Source of the DNA: Candidatus Thorarchaeota archaeon MP8T_1
GTDB taxonomy: Archaea > Asgardarchaeota > Thorarchaeia > Thorarchaeales > Thorarchaeaceae
DNA: 9,069 nucleotides
Reading direction: 5' to 3'
NCBI GenBank assembly: GCA_002825465.1
Contig: PJER01000080.1
Coordinates: 1 to 9,069, forward strand
Made by a program: the position numbers and the translations under genes. Below the pieces are notes generated by a model. The model ran no database searches. It saw nothing but the letters and a program-made list of their open reading frames with translations, and had not been told where the DNA came from. This document shows positions 1-6,708 of the stretch, piece by piece; the stretch's first letter is position 1; the number at the start of each line of letters is the position of its first letter.

Positions 1-2
1 AT

Positions 3-1214
3 CCAATTCCGGTACGCATCCAAGATAATGGCGAGTGGGTTGACGCGGATGGAACGACTCTAGGTGCAGACAATGGCGTTGGTGTCGCTCTAGCTTTAGC
101 AATCTTACTTGACCCAGAGGTGAAATCTGGACCTCTAGAGTTCCTCATCACGGTCGACGAAGAAACAGGTCTAGTCGGAGCATTTGCATTGGAACCCAAA
201 ACAATGGGCATTACAAGCAAACTCCTGATCAATATAGACTCTGAGAAACTTGGTGTGATTACTATTGGCTCAGCAGGTGGCGGCGACACAACACTAACAA
301 AAAGTCTACAGACAAAGGAAGTCACCGGAAAAGCCACCTTCTACGAGCTTGAGATTACTGGACTCCTTGGTGGTCACTCCGGTGTTGATATTCACAAACA
401 TCGTGCAAACGCAAACAAACTCGCTGCGAGAATGATGTCAAAATTAGTGAAGAAGATGAATGTTCATCTCTGTGAGTGGAATGGCGGCAGTAAACACAAT
501 GCAATCACTCGAGAATCTCATGTGAAGTTTGCAGTGGAGTCTGACAAGGCAGATCATGCAGAAGAAGTGCTGGAAGAGGTGCGCTCTGAAATCTACTCGT
601 ACTATAGGATGGCTGCCCAAGGTTCTACGCCTCTTGAACCTGATATGTCCATTAAATGGAGCAAGTCCAGACCGATGCATGCTTTCTCTCTTGATGAATC
701 AGTGAAAGTCATTTCCTCCATCAATATCATACCTCATGGTCCCCTACGCTTCTCGTCAAGCGTTGAAGGTCTTGTAGAAACATCGAATAATGTCGCAGTT
801 GTCAAGACTGAAGGTTCCACCATCCAGGTTATCCTCAGCACGAGGAGCAGTGTTGATGCAGAACTTGAGTTCTTCCGTGCAGAGCTCGCTGACATAGCAA
901 AACTCTCAGATTGGGAAATTGATCTTCATACCATGTATCCTGGTTGGAATCCCGAACCAAATAGTCCCTTTCTCAAATTCATTCGTGATCACTATGAAGA
1001 TGCAACAAAGACAGATGTAAAGATAGAGGCTATTCACGCTGGACTAGAGTGTGGGATAATTGGCGCAAAAATCCCAGGTATTCAAATGGTATCCATAGGA
1101 CCAACTGCTGAAAACGCCCATACTCCTGATGAGCGTGTCAAGATATCTGACATTGCAATTCTCTATTCATTGCTCAAGAGCGTTGTGCAGGATTTACCCA
1201 AAGTGAAGTTCTGA
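3..1214 (+). CDS. pepD: Aminoacyl-histidine dipeptidase (M20 family, PepD type), 5'-truncated by the window edge
   Basis: A cytosolic di-zinc metallopeptidase of family M20, expected to cleave dipeptides such as Xaa-His. The frame is open from base 3, and the part before the GTG at 120 already contains family sequence: DGTTLGADNGVG supplies the bridging-metal Asp (fragment residue 23). The rest of the active site follows: the Glu pair in VDEETGLVGA (53-54, catalytic base and metal ligand), the metal Asp in LLINIDSE (79), the lid/dimerisation signature LLGGHSGVDIH, then HAGLECG and the C-terminal metal His in AENAHTPDE (373). Spacings agree with E. coli PepD (D119, E149/E150, D173, H461), so about 95 N-terminal residues, including the first HxD metal motif, lie outside the window. 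The 403 visible residues are intact. The gene ends 4 bp from the convergent AOR gene. Family assignment is firm; the exact dipeptide preference is not visible from sequence. Confidence 0.93.
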   Translation, partial: PIPVRIQDNGEWVDADGTTLGADNGVGVALALAILLDPEVKSGPLEFLITVDEETGLVGAFALEPKTMGITSKLLINIDSEKLGVITIGSAGGGDTTLTKSLQTKEVTGKATFYELEITGLLGGHSGVDIHKHRANANKLAARMMSKLVKKMNVHLCEWNGGSKHNAITRESHVKFAVESDKADHAEEVLEEVRSEIYSYYRMAAQGSTPLEPDMSIKWSKSRPMHAFSLDESVKVISSINIIPHGPLRFSSSVEGLVETSNNVAVVKTEGSTIQVILSTRSSVDAELEFFRAELADIAKLSDWEIDLHTMYPGWNPEPNSPFLKFIRDHYEDATKTDVKIEAIHAGLECGIIGAKIPGIQMVSIGPTAENAHTPDERVKISDIAILYSLLKSVVQDLPKVKF

Positions 1215-1218
1215 GCTG

Positions 1219-3039
1219 CTATGCTAGGTTGTCAAGACCAAGCTTCAGAAGTCTGTCATTAGGTGGCCTTCCGGTCTTCCTATCCCACCCGCGGGTCTCA
1301 TACCACTTGTTGAGATGTTCATTAATATCCGGAACATGTCCCTCTGTGGCTCCCTCAAGTGGCCTCGATATCAACTCGGGAAGAATCTCGTTCTTTGTGT
1401 CGTAGCCCAGCTTGAGGTTGAGCAGCCTCATTAGTGTGAATATCCTCTCTCCTGTCAATACAACATCATCCACAGATATGTCCCATCCGGTAACTAACTG
1501 TAGTAATCGAGTCGTTTTGTCACCATCAACTGGATAGAAATTGCAAATGACAGCTGAGTTGGTCACACATCTGAAGTCTTGATGTCTTGCAACAAGATCT
1601 GCCTCATTTGCGAACCTGTCTTCACTATCGACTCCAAATGCCTCATTGGGCTGGCCCATCTGTACATTGTACATATCAGCAGCCATGTGGCAGGCTCCTC
1701 GTGGTGAAGTGGCATACCCCGCAGCTAGTCCAGAGAATCCTCTTGGGTCGTGTTGAGGTAGCTCAAGTCCATTGACCTGCACAGCAAGCTCAGGAACTCC
1801 GAACTTGTCTCCGAAATGAAGACTACCTTCCGCCATTAGATCACCAACGCCTTCTCTCTTAGCTATCTTCTCTATGAGTGCGAGTGCAGAATCAACTTCT
1901 CCCCATTCGGGACTAATACCATCAAGGTCCTTAGCAGTTAACTTCCCTTCGTTAAATAGATAATACGCAAAGGCAATAGTGTTGCCTCCAGAGATAGTGT
2001 CAATACCATAGAGATCAAGCATCATGTTTGCAAAGGACACCGCTTCTGCATTGTTGTTCAAAATGAGCGAACCCAAAGTCCCAGTGACCTCGAGTTCCGG
2101 TCCTGCGAACTTTTTCATCTTGTACTTACCCTCAGGAATCTCCACAACTCTGCCACAACCTATCGGGCATCGAAAGCATGCAGTTTTCCCAACAAGAATG
2201 GTTTCTTTTACAGTTGCGCCACTGAGGTTGTAAGTATCAAATTCACCAACGGTATAGTATCCTGCTGGAAATGAGCCATACATCAGACTCGCCATGTCCG
2301 TGTATCCCGCCGTTCCAAGGTCAGAGTACATTCTAAAGGTGGGGTCTTCCTTGCTGTCCTCATTAAGTTCTATCGTGTATTTTCGAAGTTCCTCCTCATC
2401 TGCAACGGGAACCTTCCTATCAGATCCATGAATAAAAATCGCCTTGAGCTTCTTTGAGCCCATTACTGCGCCTAAGCCTGTTCTACCAGCTGCTCTGTGA
2501 TGATCAACAATAATGCTCGCATACTTGACGAGATTTTCCCCCGCGATTCCAATCCTTGCAATACCTGCAACTTTGTGGTCGGTTTCTTTCTTAAGAATGT
2601 CCCAGACTTGTTCTGTATCTTTACCCCAGAGATGTTTTGCATCACGTATCTCAACATCTGAATCCTCAACTAGGAGATAGCAAGGTTTCTTAGAGGCTCC
2701 GGTGATGATTACCCCATCATATCCAGCAAACTTCAGGTCTGCTCCAAAGTGACCACCTACAGTGCTATATCCCAGAAGACCTGTCTGTGGAGATCTCGCG
2801 CAAAAGGTCGACTTACCACTTGTTGGGACAGCCGTGCCTGTAAATGGGCCGGTCATAAATATCAAAGGATTTTCTGGCCCCAGAGGGTCAGTATGGGAAT
2901 CAATCATATCATAGAGTAGACGGGTTGCAAGCCCAGCACCTCCTATGAACTGCTTCAAGAGATTCTCATCAAGTGATTTGACCATCGTCGCGCCAGCATC
3001 TAGATTCACTTGGAGTATCTTCCCTCTGTAACCGACCAT
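1219..3039 (-). CDS. aor: Aldehyde:ferredoxin oxidoreductase (tungsten/molybdenum bis-pterin enzyme)
   Basis: A cytosolic enzyme that oxidises aldehydes to carboxylates and reduces ferredoxin, or runs in reverse with low-potential ferredoxin. It has 606 residues, against about 605 for the Pyrococcus furiosus enzyme. The N-terminal domain starts GYRGKILQVNL and contains the pterin-contact stretch GPFTGTAVPTSGKS (64-77) and STVGGHFG (92-99). Three 4Fe-4S ligands are C288, C291 and C295 (CFRCPIGC), at the same numbers as in P. furiosus; the fourth is probably C499. The first pterin motif is DLYGID (342-347). The second, usually DxxGL(C/D), is degenerate: NSAVIC (494-499). PELE (314-317) and RGACHMA with H451 match the catalytic Glu and His regions. 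The ATG start is well supported by GGGAGGT at 3048-3054, 8 nt upstream. It is the last gene of the minus-strand train, 15 bp after the alcohol dehydrogenase. The substrate is unknown; other AOR subfamilies cannot be excluded. Confidence 0.93.
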   Translation of the reverse strand: MVGYRGKILQVNLDAGATMVKSLDENLLKQFIGGAGLATRLLYDMIDSHTDPLGPENPLIFMTGPFTGTAVPTSGKSTFCARSPQTGLLGYSTVGGHFGADLKFAGYDGVIITGASKKPCYLLVEDSDVEIRDAKHLWGKDTEQVWDILKKETDHKVAGIARIGIAGENLVKYASIIVDHHRAAGRTGLGAVMGSKKLKAIFIHGSDRKVPVADEEELRKYTIELNEDSKEDPTFRMYSDLGTAGYTDMASLMYGSFPAGYYTVGEFDTYNLSGATVKETILVGKTACFRCPIGCGRVVEIPEGKYKMKKFAGPELEVTGTLGSLILNNNAEAVSFANMMLDLYGIDTISGGNTIAFAYYLFNEGKLTAKDLDGISPEWGEVDSALALIEKIAKREGVGDLMAEGSLHFGDKFGVPELAVQVNGLELPQHDPRGFSGLAAGYATSPRGACHMAADMYNVQMGQPNEAFGVDSEDRFANEADLVARHQDFRCVTNSAVICNFYPVDGDKTTRLLQLVTGWDISVDDVVLTGERIFTLMRLLNLKLGYDTKNEILPELISRPLEGATEGHVPDINEHLNKWYETRGWDRKTGRPPNDRLLKLGLDNLA

Positions 3040-3047
3040 TCGTTCTT

Positions 3048-3054
3048 ACCTCCC
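3048..3054 (-). promoter_or_regulatory. Shine-Dalgarno site of aor
   Basis: The minus-strand sequence GGGAGGT lies 8 nt before the aor ATG and directly abuts the ADH stop codon (3055-3057). It is the strongest ribosome-binding site in the window, confirms the aor start and supports translation from a shared mRNA. Confidence 0.8.
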
Positions 3055-4230
3055 TCAGAAATCTATGACTTTCCCCTCAAACATGTATTCATACAACTTC
3101 CGGATTTCGTGACTATCTGTATTCCGTGGGTTCATCGTAAGGCTCGAGTCCATCATAGCGAACTCGACAAGCTGCTCAAGGCCCTCATCAAATCGACTTT
3201 TCGTCACACCCGCCTCTGTGAAGCTTCTTGGACTCCCTATCCGTTCCATGAGGTTTCTAACAGCCTCCGCAAGCTTCATTGAAACTTTTACATGATCTTT
3301 ACCGGTGATGCCTACTAAACCTGCTAGTTCTGCATACTGTGAAGCGCATTCTTCGTTGTCCCTGCAATTGAACTCTATTGTGTAGGGAAGTGCCATTCCA
3401 ACACAGAGCCCGTGATGCAGTCTCAGTACCGAACCCATGCTATGACCAAGTGAATGAGCAAGGGCTGCCTGTGAATTCCCAAATGACATACCTGCGAGAC
3501 ATGCGGCAACAAGCATCTTTTCACGGGCTTCTAGGTCTGAGAGGTCTTCAACTGATCTTGGTAGCCAATTGAAAATCATCTTTATTGCCTGTAGTGAGCA
3601 TCCATCTGAGAAGTCATTCTTCCAAACTGAGATGTATCCCTCGATAGTATGAGTTAGTGCATCCATTCCTGTATAGGCTGTGAGATCTTTCGGAAGTCCC
3701 GCTACAAAGGCTGGATCGAGAAGTGCCATATCCGGCGTCAATTCAGGATTTATTGTAGCAAACTTACGACCGGTTTCATCATCTCTTATGACAATTGCCT
3801 TTGTTGCCTCAGACCCGGTCCCCGTGGTTGTAGGAATGCATACAAGTCTTGCCTTTGCTCTAAGACCAAGTACGTCAAAAGGCGTGAGTGCATCTAACTT
3901 AACATCTGGCTTCTCGTAAAGGACCCAAGCCGCCTTTGCAGTGTCAATAACACTTCCGCCTCCGATAGCGATGATCCAGTCTGCTCCAAATTGCCTCATT
4001 GCATTAGCAGCGTCTTTAACTGTTGAGACCTTTGGGTCAGGAATTGCTCCATCCCATATTGCAGTTGACCACTGTCCCTCGCATAGTTTACTCGTAACCT
4101 TCTCAGCCAGACCTAAGCTATTCACAACCCTATCTGTAATGATAATCGCTTTCTCGCCTTGAATCAACTCAAGCTCACTAAGTGCGTCATCTCCAAACAC
4201 AATCTTCGGTACAGAAAACCACCATACCAA
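3055..4230 (-). CDS. Iron-containing alcohol dehydrogenase (group III)
   Basis: An NAD(P)-dependent alcohol/aldehyde oxidoreductase with a single divalent metal, normally iron. With the TTG start it has 391 residues, the usual family size. The Rossmann-like N-terminal half carries GGGSVIDTAKA (90-100) for the dinucleotide and PTTTGTGSEAT (133-143). The helical C-terminal half has all four metal ligands: D190 and H194 in GMDALTHTIEGY, H259 in ALAHSLGHS, and H273 in LRLHHGLC. The frame opens further to a GTG at 4263, but no SD precedes it. AGGAGAT at 4237-4243 is 8 nt before the TTG at 4230, and family proteins begin near WWFSVPKIVFG, so I chose the TTG. The AOR gene follows after 15 bp with its SD abutting this stop codon, which implies co-transcription and a coupled alcohol-aldehyde-acid role. 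Exact substrate and cofactor preference (NAD or NADP) are not determined. Confidence 0.92.
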   Translation of the reverse strand: MVWWFSVPKIVFGDDALSELELIQGEKAIIITDRVVNSLGLAEKVTSKLCEGQWSTAIWDGAIPDPKVSTVKDAANAMRQFGADWIIAIGGGSVIDTAKAAWVLYEKPDVKLDALTPFDVLGLRAKARLVCIPTTTGTGSEATKAIVIRDDETGRKFATINPELTPDMALLDPAFVAGLPKDLTAYTGMDALTHTIEGYISVWKNDFSDGCSLQAIKMIFNWLPRSVEDLSDLEAREKMLVAACLAGMSFGNSQAALAHSLGHSMGSVLRLHHGLCVGMALPYTIEFNCRDNEECASQYAELAGLVGITGKDHVKVSMKLAEAVRNLMERIGSPRSFTEAGVTKSRFDEGLEQLVEFAMMDSSLTMNPRNTDSHEIRKLYEYMFEGKVIDF

Positions 4231-4236
4231 TTTCGT

Positions 4237-4243
4237 ATCTCCT
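4237..4243 (-). promoter_or_regulatory. Shine-Dalgarno site deciding the TTG start of the iron ADH
   Basis: AGGAGAT on the minus strand is 8 nt before the TTG at 4230. The upstream GTG at 4263 has no comparable site. The spacing equals that of aor and SCP2, so TTG is the likelier start although it is a rarer codon. Confidence 0.7.
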
Positions 4244-4297
4244 ACAAGAGCAATACAACTCACTCGATGTAGCTATGATAGTAGTAGTTCCCCCCTC

Positions 4298-4303
4298 TTA
4301 TTT
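4298..4303 (-). promoter_or_regulatory. Possible TATA-like element before the iron ADH
   Basis: AAATAA on the minus strand lies in the 90-bp gap between NMO and ADH, the widest gap inside the train. An archaeal promoter here would start transcription near 4274 and leave a leader of about 44 nt containing the ADH SD. The match is weak and the gap may simply be read through. Confidence 0.22.
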
Positions 4304-4320
4304 GCTCTGCCCGAAAGAAT

Positions 4321-5406
4321 TCAGTCTTGAAGAGTTTTCTGTGGAACTGTTTTCAGAGTAATAGAGGCCTCTGCGATAATTCTCTGGATGAGTTCATTTG
4401 TTGTTGGCAGATCGTCAATGCGGCCAACACATTCTCCTCCAAACATGAGAGCTGTATCTTCCTTCGCGTCTATCAGATCATCGAATCCTGACCGCTCCAA
4501 TTCTAAGATTTCCTCATTGGAGTCAAGTGGTTCACCAAGGAAGAAATCTGGAATGTCTTCAAGCGTGCGCTTCACAATGTCCTCTGCTCTGGAATTACGT
4601 AGAAATCGCATGGGGCCAAAGAGTCCTCTTCCAACGAGTGTAAGACGTTCCTCTCTCTTAATGATCGCCTGTTTCCACATGGGTTCAAAATCGCTCTCTT
4701 GCGTAGCAATCAAACGAGTGCCCATTTGGATTCCTACCGCACCAAGACAGAGTGCAGCAGCAAGGGATGCACCATCACAGAATCCGCCTGCTCCAACGAC
4801 TGGTGTCTTAACAGCTCTGCAGACAGCTGGGATCAAGACCATAGAGTGTACAGGTTCCCAGGAAACATGGGCTCCGCCTTCGTGTCCTGAGGCCACTATG
4901 ATATCTGCTCCAGCTTGCTCTGCCTTTTTTGCATGATAGACTGATGGTACAACATGCGCCCAGATGAATCCCTCATTCTTGAGCACTGACCAAGGTTTTG
5001 GATTTCCAGCAGAAGTCACAATGACCCGTAGAGACCGTTCTGTGTCTGAGTCAGATTGACATGACTCTATCGTCTGTTTGACAAACATCTCTGATGCTAA
5101 GATGAACTCAGAGGCCACGGGTATATTCACACCGAAAACGCCTCCGGATGTCCGAGTGCCTCTTGTGACAGCTTCAATTGACTTCTGCAAAATGACAGCA
5201 GGTGGATCCGTGCCGAAGAGCCGTATGGCATCCACAGGAGCAGCCTCGGGTAACATAGTTGCAGCCATACCAATACTACTGATGATGCCAAGGGCACCAG
5301 CATTTGCAACAGCAATCGCCAGTGATTCGGTCTTATATGGTCCCATTCCGCCTTGCATTATGGGATGTTTTATTCCTATAATATCACAGAGTCTTGTATG
5401 CAGCAA
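4321..5406 (-). CDS. Nitronate monooxygenase / 2-nitropropane dioxygenase-family flavoprotein
   Basis: An FMN-dependent TIM-barrel enzyme of 361 residues. Family members oxidise nitronates; relatives include the enoyl-ACP reductase FabK and other flavin reductases. Visible signatures are the N-terminal HPIMQGGMG (14-22), AGADIIVASGHEGGAH (165-180) ending in the His equivalent to the catalytic His of nitronate monooxygenases, and the phosphate-binding VVGAGGFCDGASLAAAL (203-219) with GAVGIQMGTRLIATQES (222-238). The C-terminal 100 residues (EDIVKRTLED to the end) form a cap-like extension rich in acidic residues. The start is a TTG with GAGGAA at 5413-5418, 7 nt upstream; an in-frame TAG at 5431-5433, the SCP2 stop, blocks any earlier start. 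It lies 24 bp after the SCP2 gene and so is probably co-transcribed with it. Reaction and substrate cannot be fixed from sequence, since this family is often over-annotated. Confidence 0.85.
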   Translation of the reverse strand: MLHTRLCDIIGIKHPIMQGGMGPYKTESLAIAVANAGALGIISSIGMAATMLPEAAPVDAIRLFGTDPPAVILQKSIEAVTRGTRTSGGVFGVNIPVASEFILASEMFVKQTIESCQSDSDTERSLRVIVTSAGNPKPWSVLKNEGFIWAHVVPSVYHAKKAEQAGADIIVASGHEGGAHVSWEPVHSMVLIPAVCRAVKTPVVGAGGFCDGASLAAALCLGAVGIQMGTRLIATQESDFEPMWKQAIIKREERLTLVGRGLFGPMRFLRNSRAEDIVKRTLEDIPDFFLGEPLDSNEEILELERSGFDDLIDAKEDTALMFGGECVGRIDDLPTTNELIQRIIAEASITLKTVPQKTLQD

Positions 5407-5412
5407 AATCGC

Positions 5413-5418
5413 TTCCTC
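5413..5418 (-). promoter_or_regulatory. Shine-Dalgarno site of the NMO-family gene
   Basis: GAGGAA on the minus strand precedes the TTG start at 5406, with 7 nt between GAGGA and the start. It lies in the 24-bp gap after the SCP2 stop and supports a TTG start within a polycistronic message. Confidence 0.6.
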
Positions 5419-5430
5419 AACACAATAGGT

Positions 5431-5847
5431 CTATTCGTCCAAGTACTTCGTCGGTATCTCTCTTGTGGTTGCAACTAGTTCCAGTGCAGCCTTTGTGTAT
5501 CGCATGACCTTGCCCATATCGCCTGTTAATTTGAACTTCCTAGCCATGATTCCCTTTATGGGATCAATCTTTCCATCAAAGAGCAGTTTCCAGTTACCAA
5601 GAGGTCCTGCATATACAAACTCAGCGGTATCATCCGGTTCTGCCATTCTAGCAGCCCTACACTTACCATGCCACAAATCAAGGTAGAATCTGACATCCTC
5701 TTTGATTGTTTCTCCATCAGCATCAATCTGGAAGACGAAGTCTCCTTCCCAAGTCTTAGCCGCATCCTCATACCTTGCATTTTTGTTCAGGGCTTCAACG
5801 TACTTCTCTATCCACTCGTCAGAGGGGAAAACAAGTTTCTCAGTCAT
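5431..5847 (-). CDS. SCP2 (sterol carrier protein-2) domain protein
   Basis: A small soluble protein of 138 residues made almost entirely of one SCP2-like lipid-binding domain. The domain binds hydrophobic ligands such as acyl chains or isoprenoids in a cavity; no catalysis is expected. Visible pattern: WEGDFVFQIDADG (33-45), a strand with DVRFYLDLWHGKC (51-63), then FVYAGPLGNWKLLFDGKIDPIKGIM (77-101), and KFKLTGDMGKVMRYTKAALELV (104-125), the classic SCP2 turn and C-terminal helix. An upstream in-frame ATG at 5871 would add eight residues (MHYWRVIL), but it has no SD and those residues look unlike the family. The ATG at 5847 has GGAGAG at 5856-5861, 8 nt away. NMO follows after 24 bp. The ligand is unknown; proximity to ADH and AOR suggests, as inference, delivery of a hydrophobic substrate. 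Confidence 0.85.
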   Translation of the reverse strand: MTEKLVFPSDEWIEKYVEALNKNARYEDAAKTWEGDFVFQIDADGETIKEDVRFYLDLWHGKCRAARMAEPDDTAEFVYAGPLGNWKLLFDGKIDPIKGIMARKFKLTGDMGKVMRYTKAALELVATTREIPTKYLDE

Positions 5848-5855
5848 CAGGATTA

Positions 5856-5861
5856 CTCTCC
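5856..5861 (-). promoter_or_regulatory. Shine-Dalgarno site deciding the SCP2 start
   Basis: GGAGAG on the minus strand is 8 nt before the ATG at 5847. It falls inside the longer reading that begins with the ATG at 5871, so it argues that the eight extra N-terminal codons are leader rather than protein. Confidence 0.65.
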
Positions 5862-5905
5862 AATAATGCAAACTAAGATTGGTGAGAGAAAAGGATTCCT
5901 ACTGC

Positions 5906-5925
5906 TCTTTATCTAGTGATAAAGA
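5906..5925. repeat. Inverted repeat upstream of SCP2 (8-bp arms, 4-nt spacer)
   Basis: The arms TCTTTATC (5906-5913) and GATAAAGA (5918-5925) are exact reverse complements around a TAGT spacer. The dyad lies in the 107-bp gap between the PHP stop and the SCP2 start, 59-78 nt upstream of the SCP2 ATG. Each arm contains a TATA-like hexamer on the minus strand, so it may overlap an SCP2 promoter and act as an operator. A terminator for the PHP gene is less likely because no T-run follows on the minus strand. The symmetry is seen directly; the role is inferred. Confidence 0.5.
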
Positions 5926-5954
5926 CGCCTCTATCCTTTTCTTATCTCTCTACT

Positions 5955-6626
5955 TCACTTTCGTTGTAGAAAATAATCCGGTTCCACCACTTCTAGATCA
6001 AAATCTGAGGCAATCTTTTTGACATTGTACAACTGCCCAATTGTCCATACAACATGAGAATCACTGCCAAGGGTGAAGATACAGCCATACTTCTTTGCTT
6101 GTTCGATGAAATGTGTCTGTTCAAGCGCGTATCTTTCATTGAGCTCTATTGCGATTTCCGCCTCAGCCAAAACCTGAGCAGCTCTCTCTCCATCCTCATT
6201 TCGATAGGCTGAGAGGTAGCCGTCCCAATGGCCTAGAATATGAAATTGCATCTTCTTGACAGCCTTTGAGAGTGTCGAGACCCATTGAGTGGAATCTGAA
6301 ACCCAATGAAATGATCCTATTATAATATCGAACTGCTCAAGGCCTCCTGCTACTGGAGCAAGGCTGCCATCGGGCTGAATATCGACTTCAACGCCATCAA
6401 GAACCACTAAGGACGGAGCCTCTACACGGGCATGCTCTATCTCTCTGCGTCTGCTGTCAATGATGTTCTTTCCTCCTGGTCGAGACCCTAATGAAGGCCA
6501 GAAATGGTCGGCGATTGCAATTGTTTCGAGATGAAGTGTACTTGCACGCTTCACAATTTCAGTTATACTCATTTGGCCATCAGAGTAATCTGAATGAAGA
6601 TGGAGGTCGTATCGCATATCCCGCAT
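5955..6626 (-). CDS. PHP-domain metal-dependent phosphoesterase
   Basis: A 223-residue stand-alone PHP (polymerase and histidinol phosphatase) domain protein. It is predicted to be a cytosolic trinuclear-metal phosphoesterase. All expected ligand motifs are present in order: HLHSDYSDG (H9, H11, D16), IADH (D40, H41), DGVEVDI (E80), GSFHW (H107), ILGHWDG (H133), IELNER (acidic strand, 161-165) and GSDSH (D189, H191). The complete set argues for an active enzyme. Related proteins include histidinol phosphatases of the HisK type, YcdX and nucleoside 3',5'-bisphosphate or oligoribonucleotide phosphatases; no histidine-biosynthesis genes are nearby to support histidinol phosphatase. Two in-frame ATGs three codons apart (6626 and 6617) are both possible. 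Neither has a good SD, and a TATA-like TTAAATT about 30 nt upstream fits a nearly leaderless transcript. The SCP2 gene follows after 107 bp, so shared transcription is uncertain. Confidence 0.88.
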   Translation of the reverse strand: MRDMRYDLHLHSDYSDGQMSITEIVKRASTLHLETIAIADHFWPSLGSRPGGKNIIDSRRREIEHARVEAPSLVVLDGVEVDIQPDGSLAPVAGGLEQFDIIIGSFHWVSDSTQWVSTLSKAVKKMQFHILGHWDGYLSAYRNEDGERAAQVLAEAEIAIELNERYALEQTHFIEQAKKYGCIFTLGSDSHVVWTIGQLYNVKKIASDFDLEVVEPDYFLQRK

Positions 6627-6652
6627 AGCGCATTTTTCTCAAGACAGAGTGC

Positions 6653-6659
6653 AATTTAA
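6653..6659 (-). promoter_or_regulatory. Possible TATA box of the PHP gene
   Basis: TTAAATT on the minus strand is centred 30 nt before the PHP ATG at 6626. With archaeal spacing, transcription would start within a few bases of the ATG, which fits the absence of an SD. A second AT-rich candidate, ATACATATATC at about 6692-6702, would instead give a leader of about 45 nt. The 82-bp gap between phosphatase stop and PHP start holds nothing else I can recognise. Confidence 0.3.
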
Positions 6660-6708
6660 CTGAACCTCTTTTCTATTCCCTAAGATGAATCGAGATATAT
6701 GTATCAAA

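Noticed and set aside
120..122. GTG at 120 as the start of the dipeptidase
   Set aside because: Conserved family residues, including the bridging-metal Asp, are encoded in frame upstream, so the gene begins outside the window.
4290..4297. The purine-rich GAGGGGGG tract on the minus strand between NMO and ADH as a ribosome-binding site
   Set aside because: It is about 60 nt before the ADH start, and no start codon lies at a usable distance downstream of it.
4388..4936. A 182-codon plus-strand open frame opposite the NMO gene
   Set aside because: It is antisense to a well-supported flavoprotein gene. Its translation is low-complexity, rich in Ser, Arg and Pro, with no domain signature and no SD.
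4321..5406. Calling the flavoenzyme FabK (enoyl-ACP reductase II)
   Set aside because: The overall fold is shared, but there is no fatty-acid synthesis context and the HEGGAH motif fits the wider NMO/2-nitropropane dioxygenase family equally well, so I kept the broader name.
5848..5871. ATG at 5871 as the SCP2 start
   Set aside because: It has no SD, and the SD-like GGAGAG for the ATG at 5847 would lie inside the coding region. The eight extra residues do not resemble the family N-terminus.
5926..5950. Pyrimidine-rich stretch after the PHP gene as a T-tract terminator
   Set aside because: It is pyrimidine-rich on the plus strand. The PHP gene is on the minus strand, where the same stretch is purine-rich, so it cannot act as a T-tract for that transcript.
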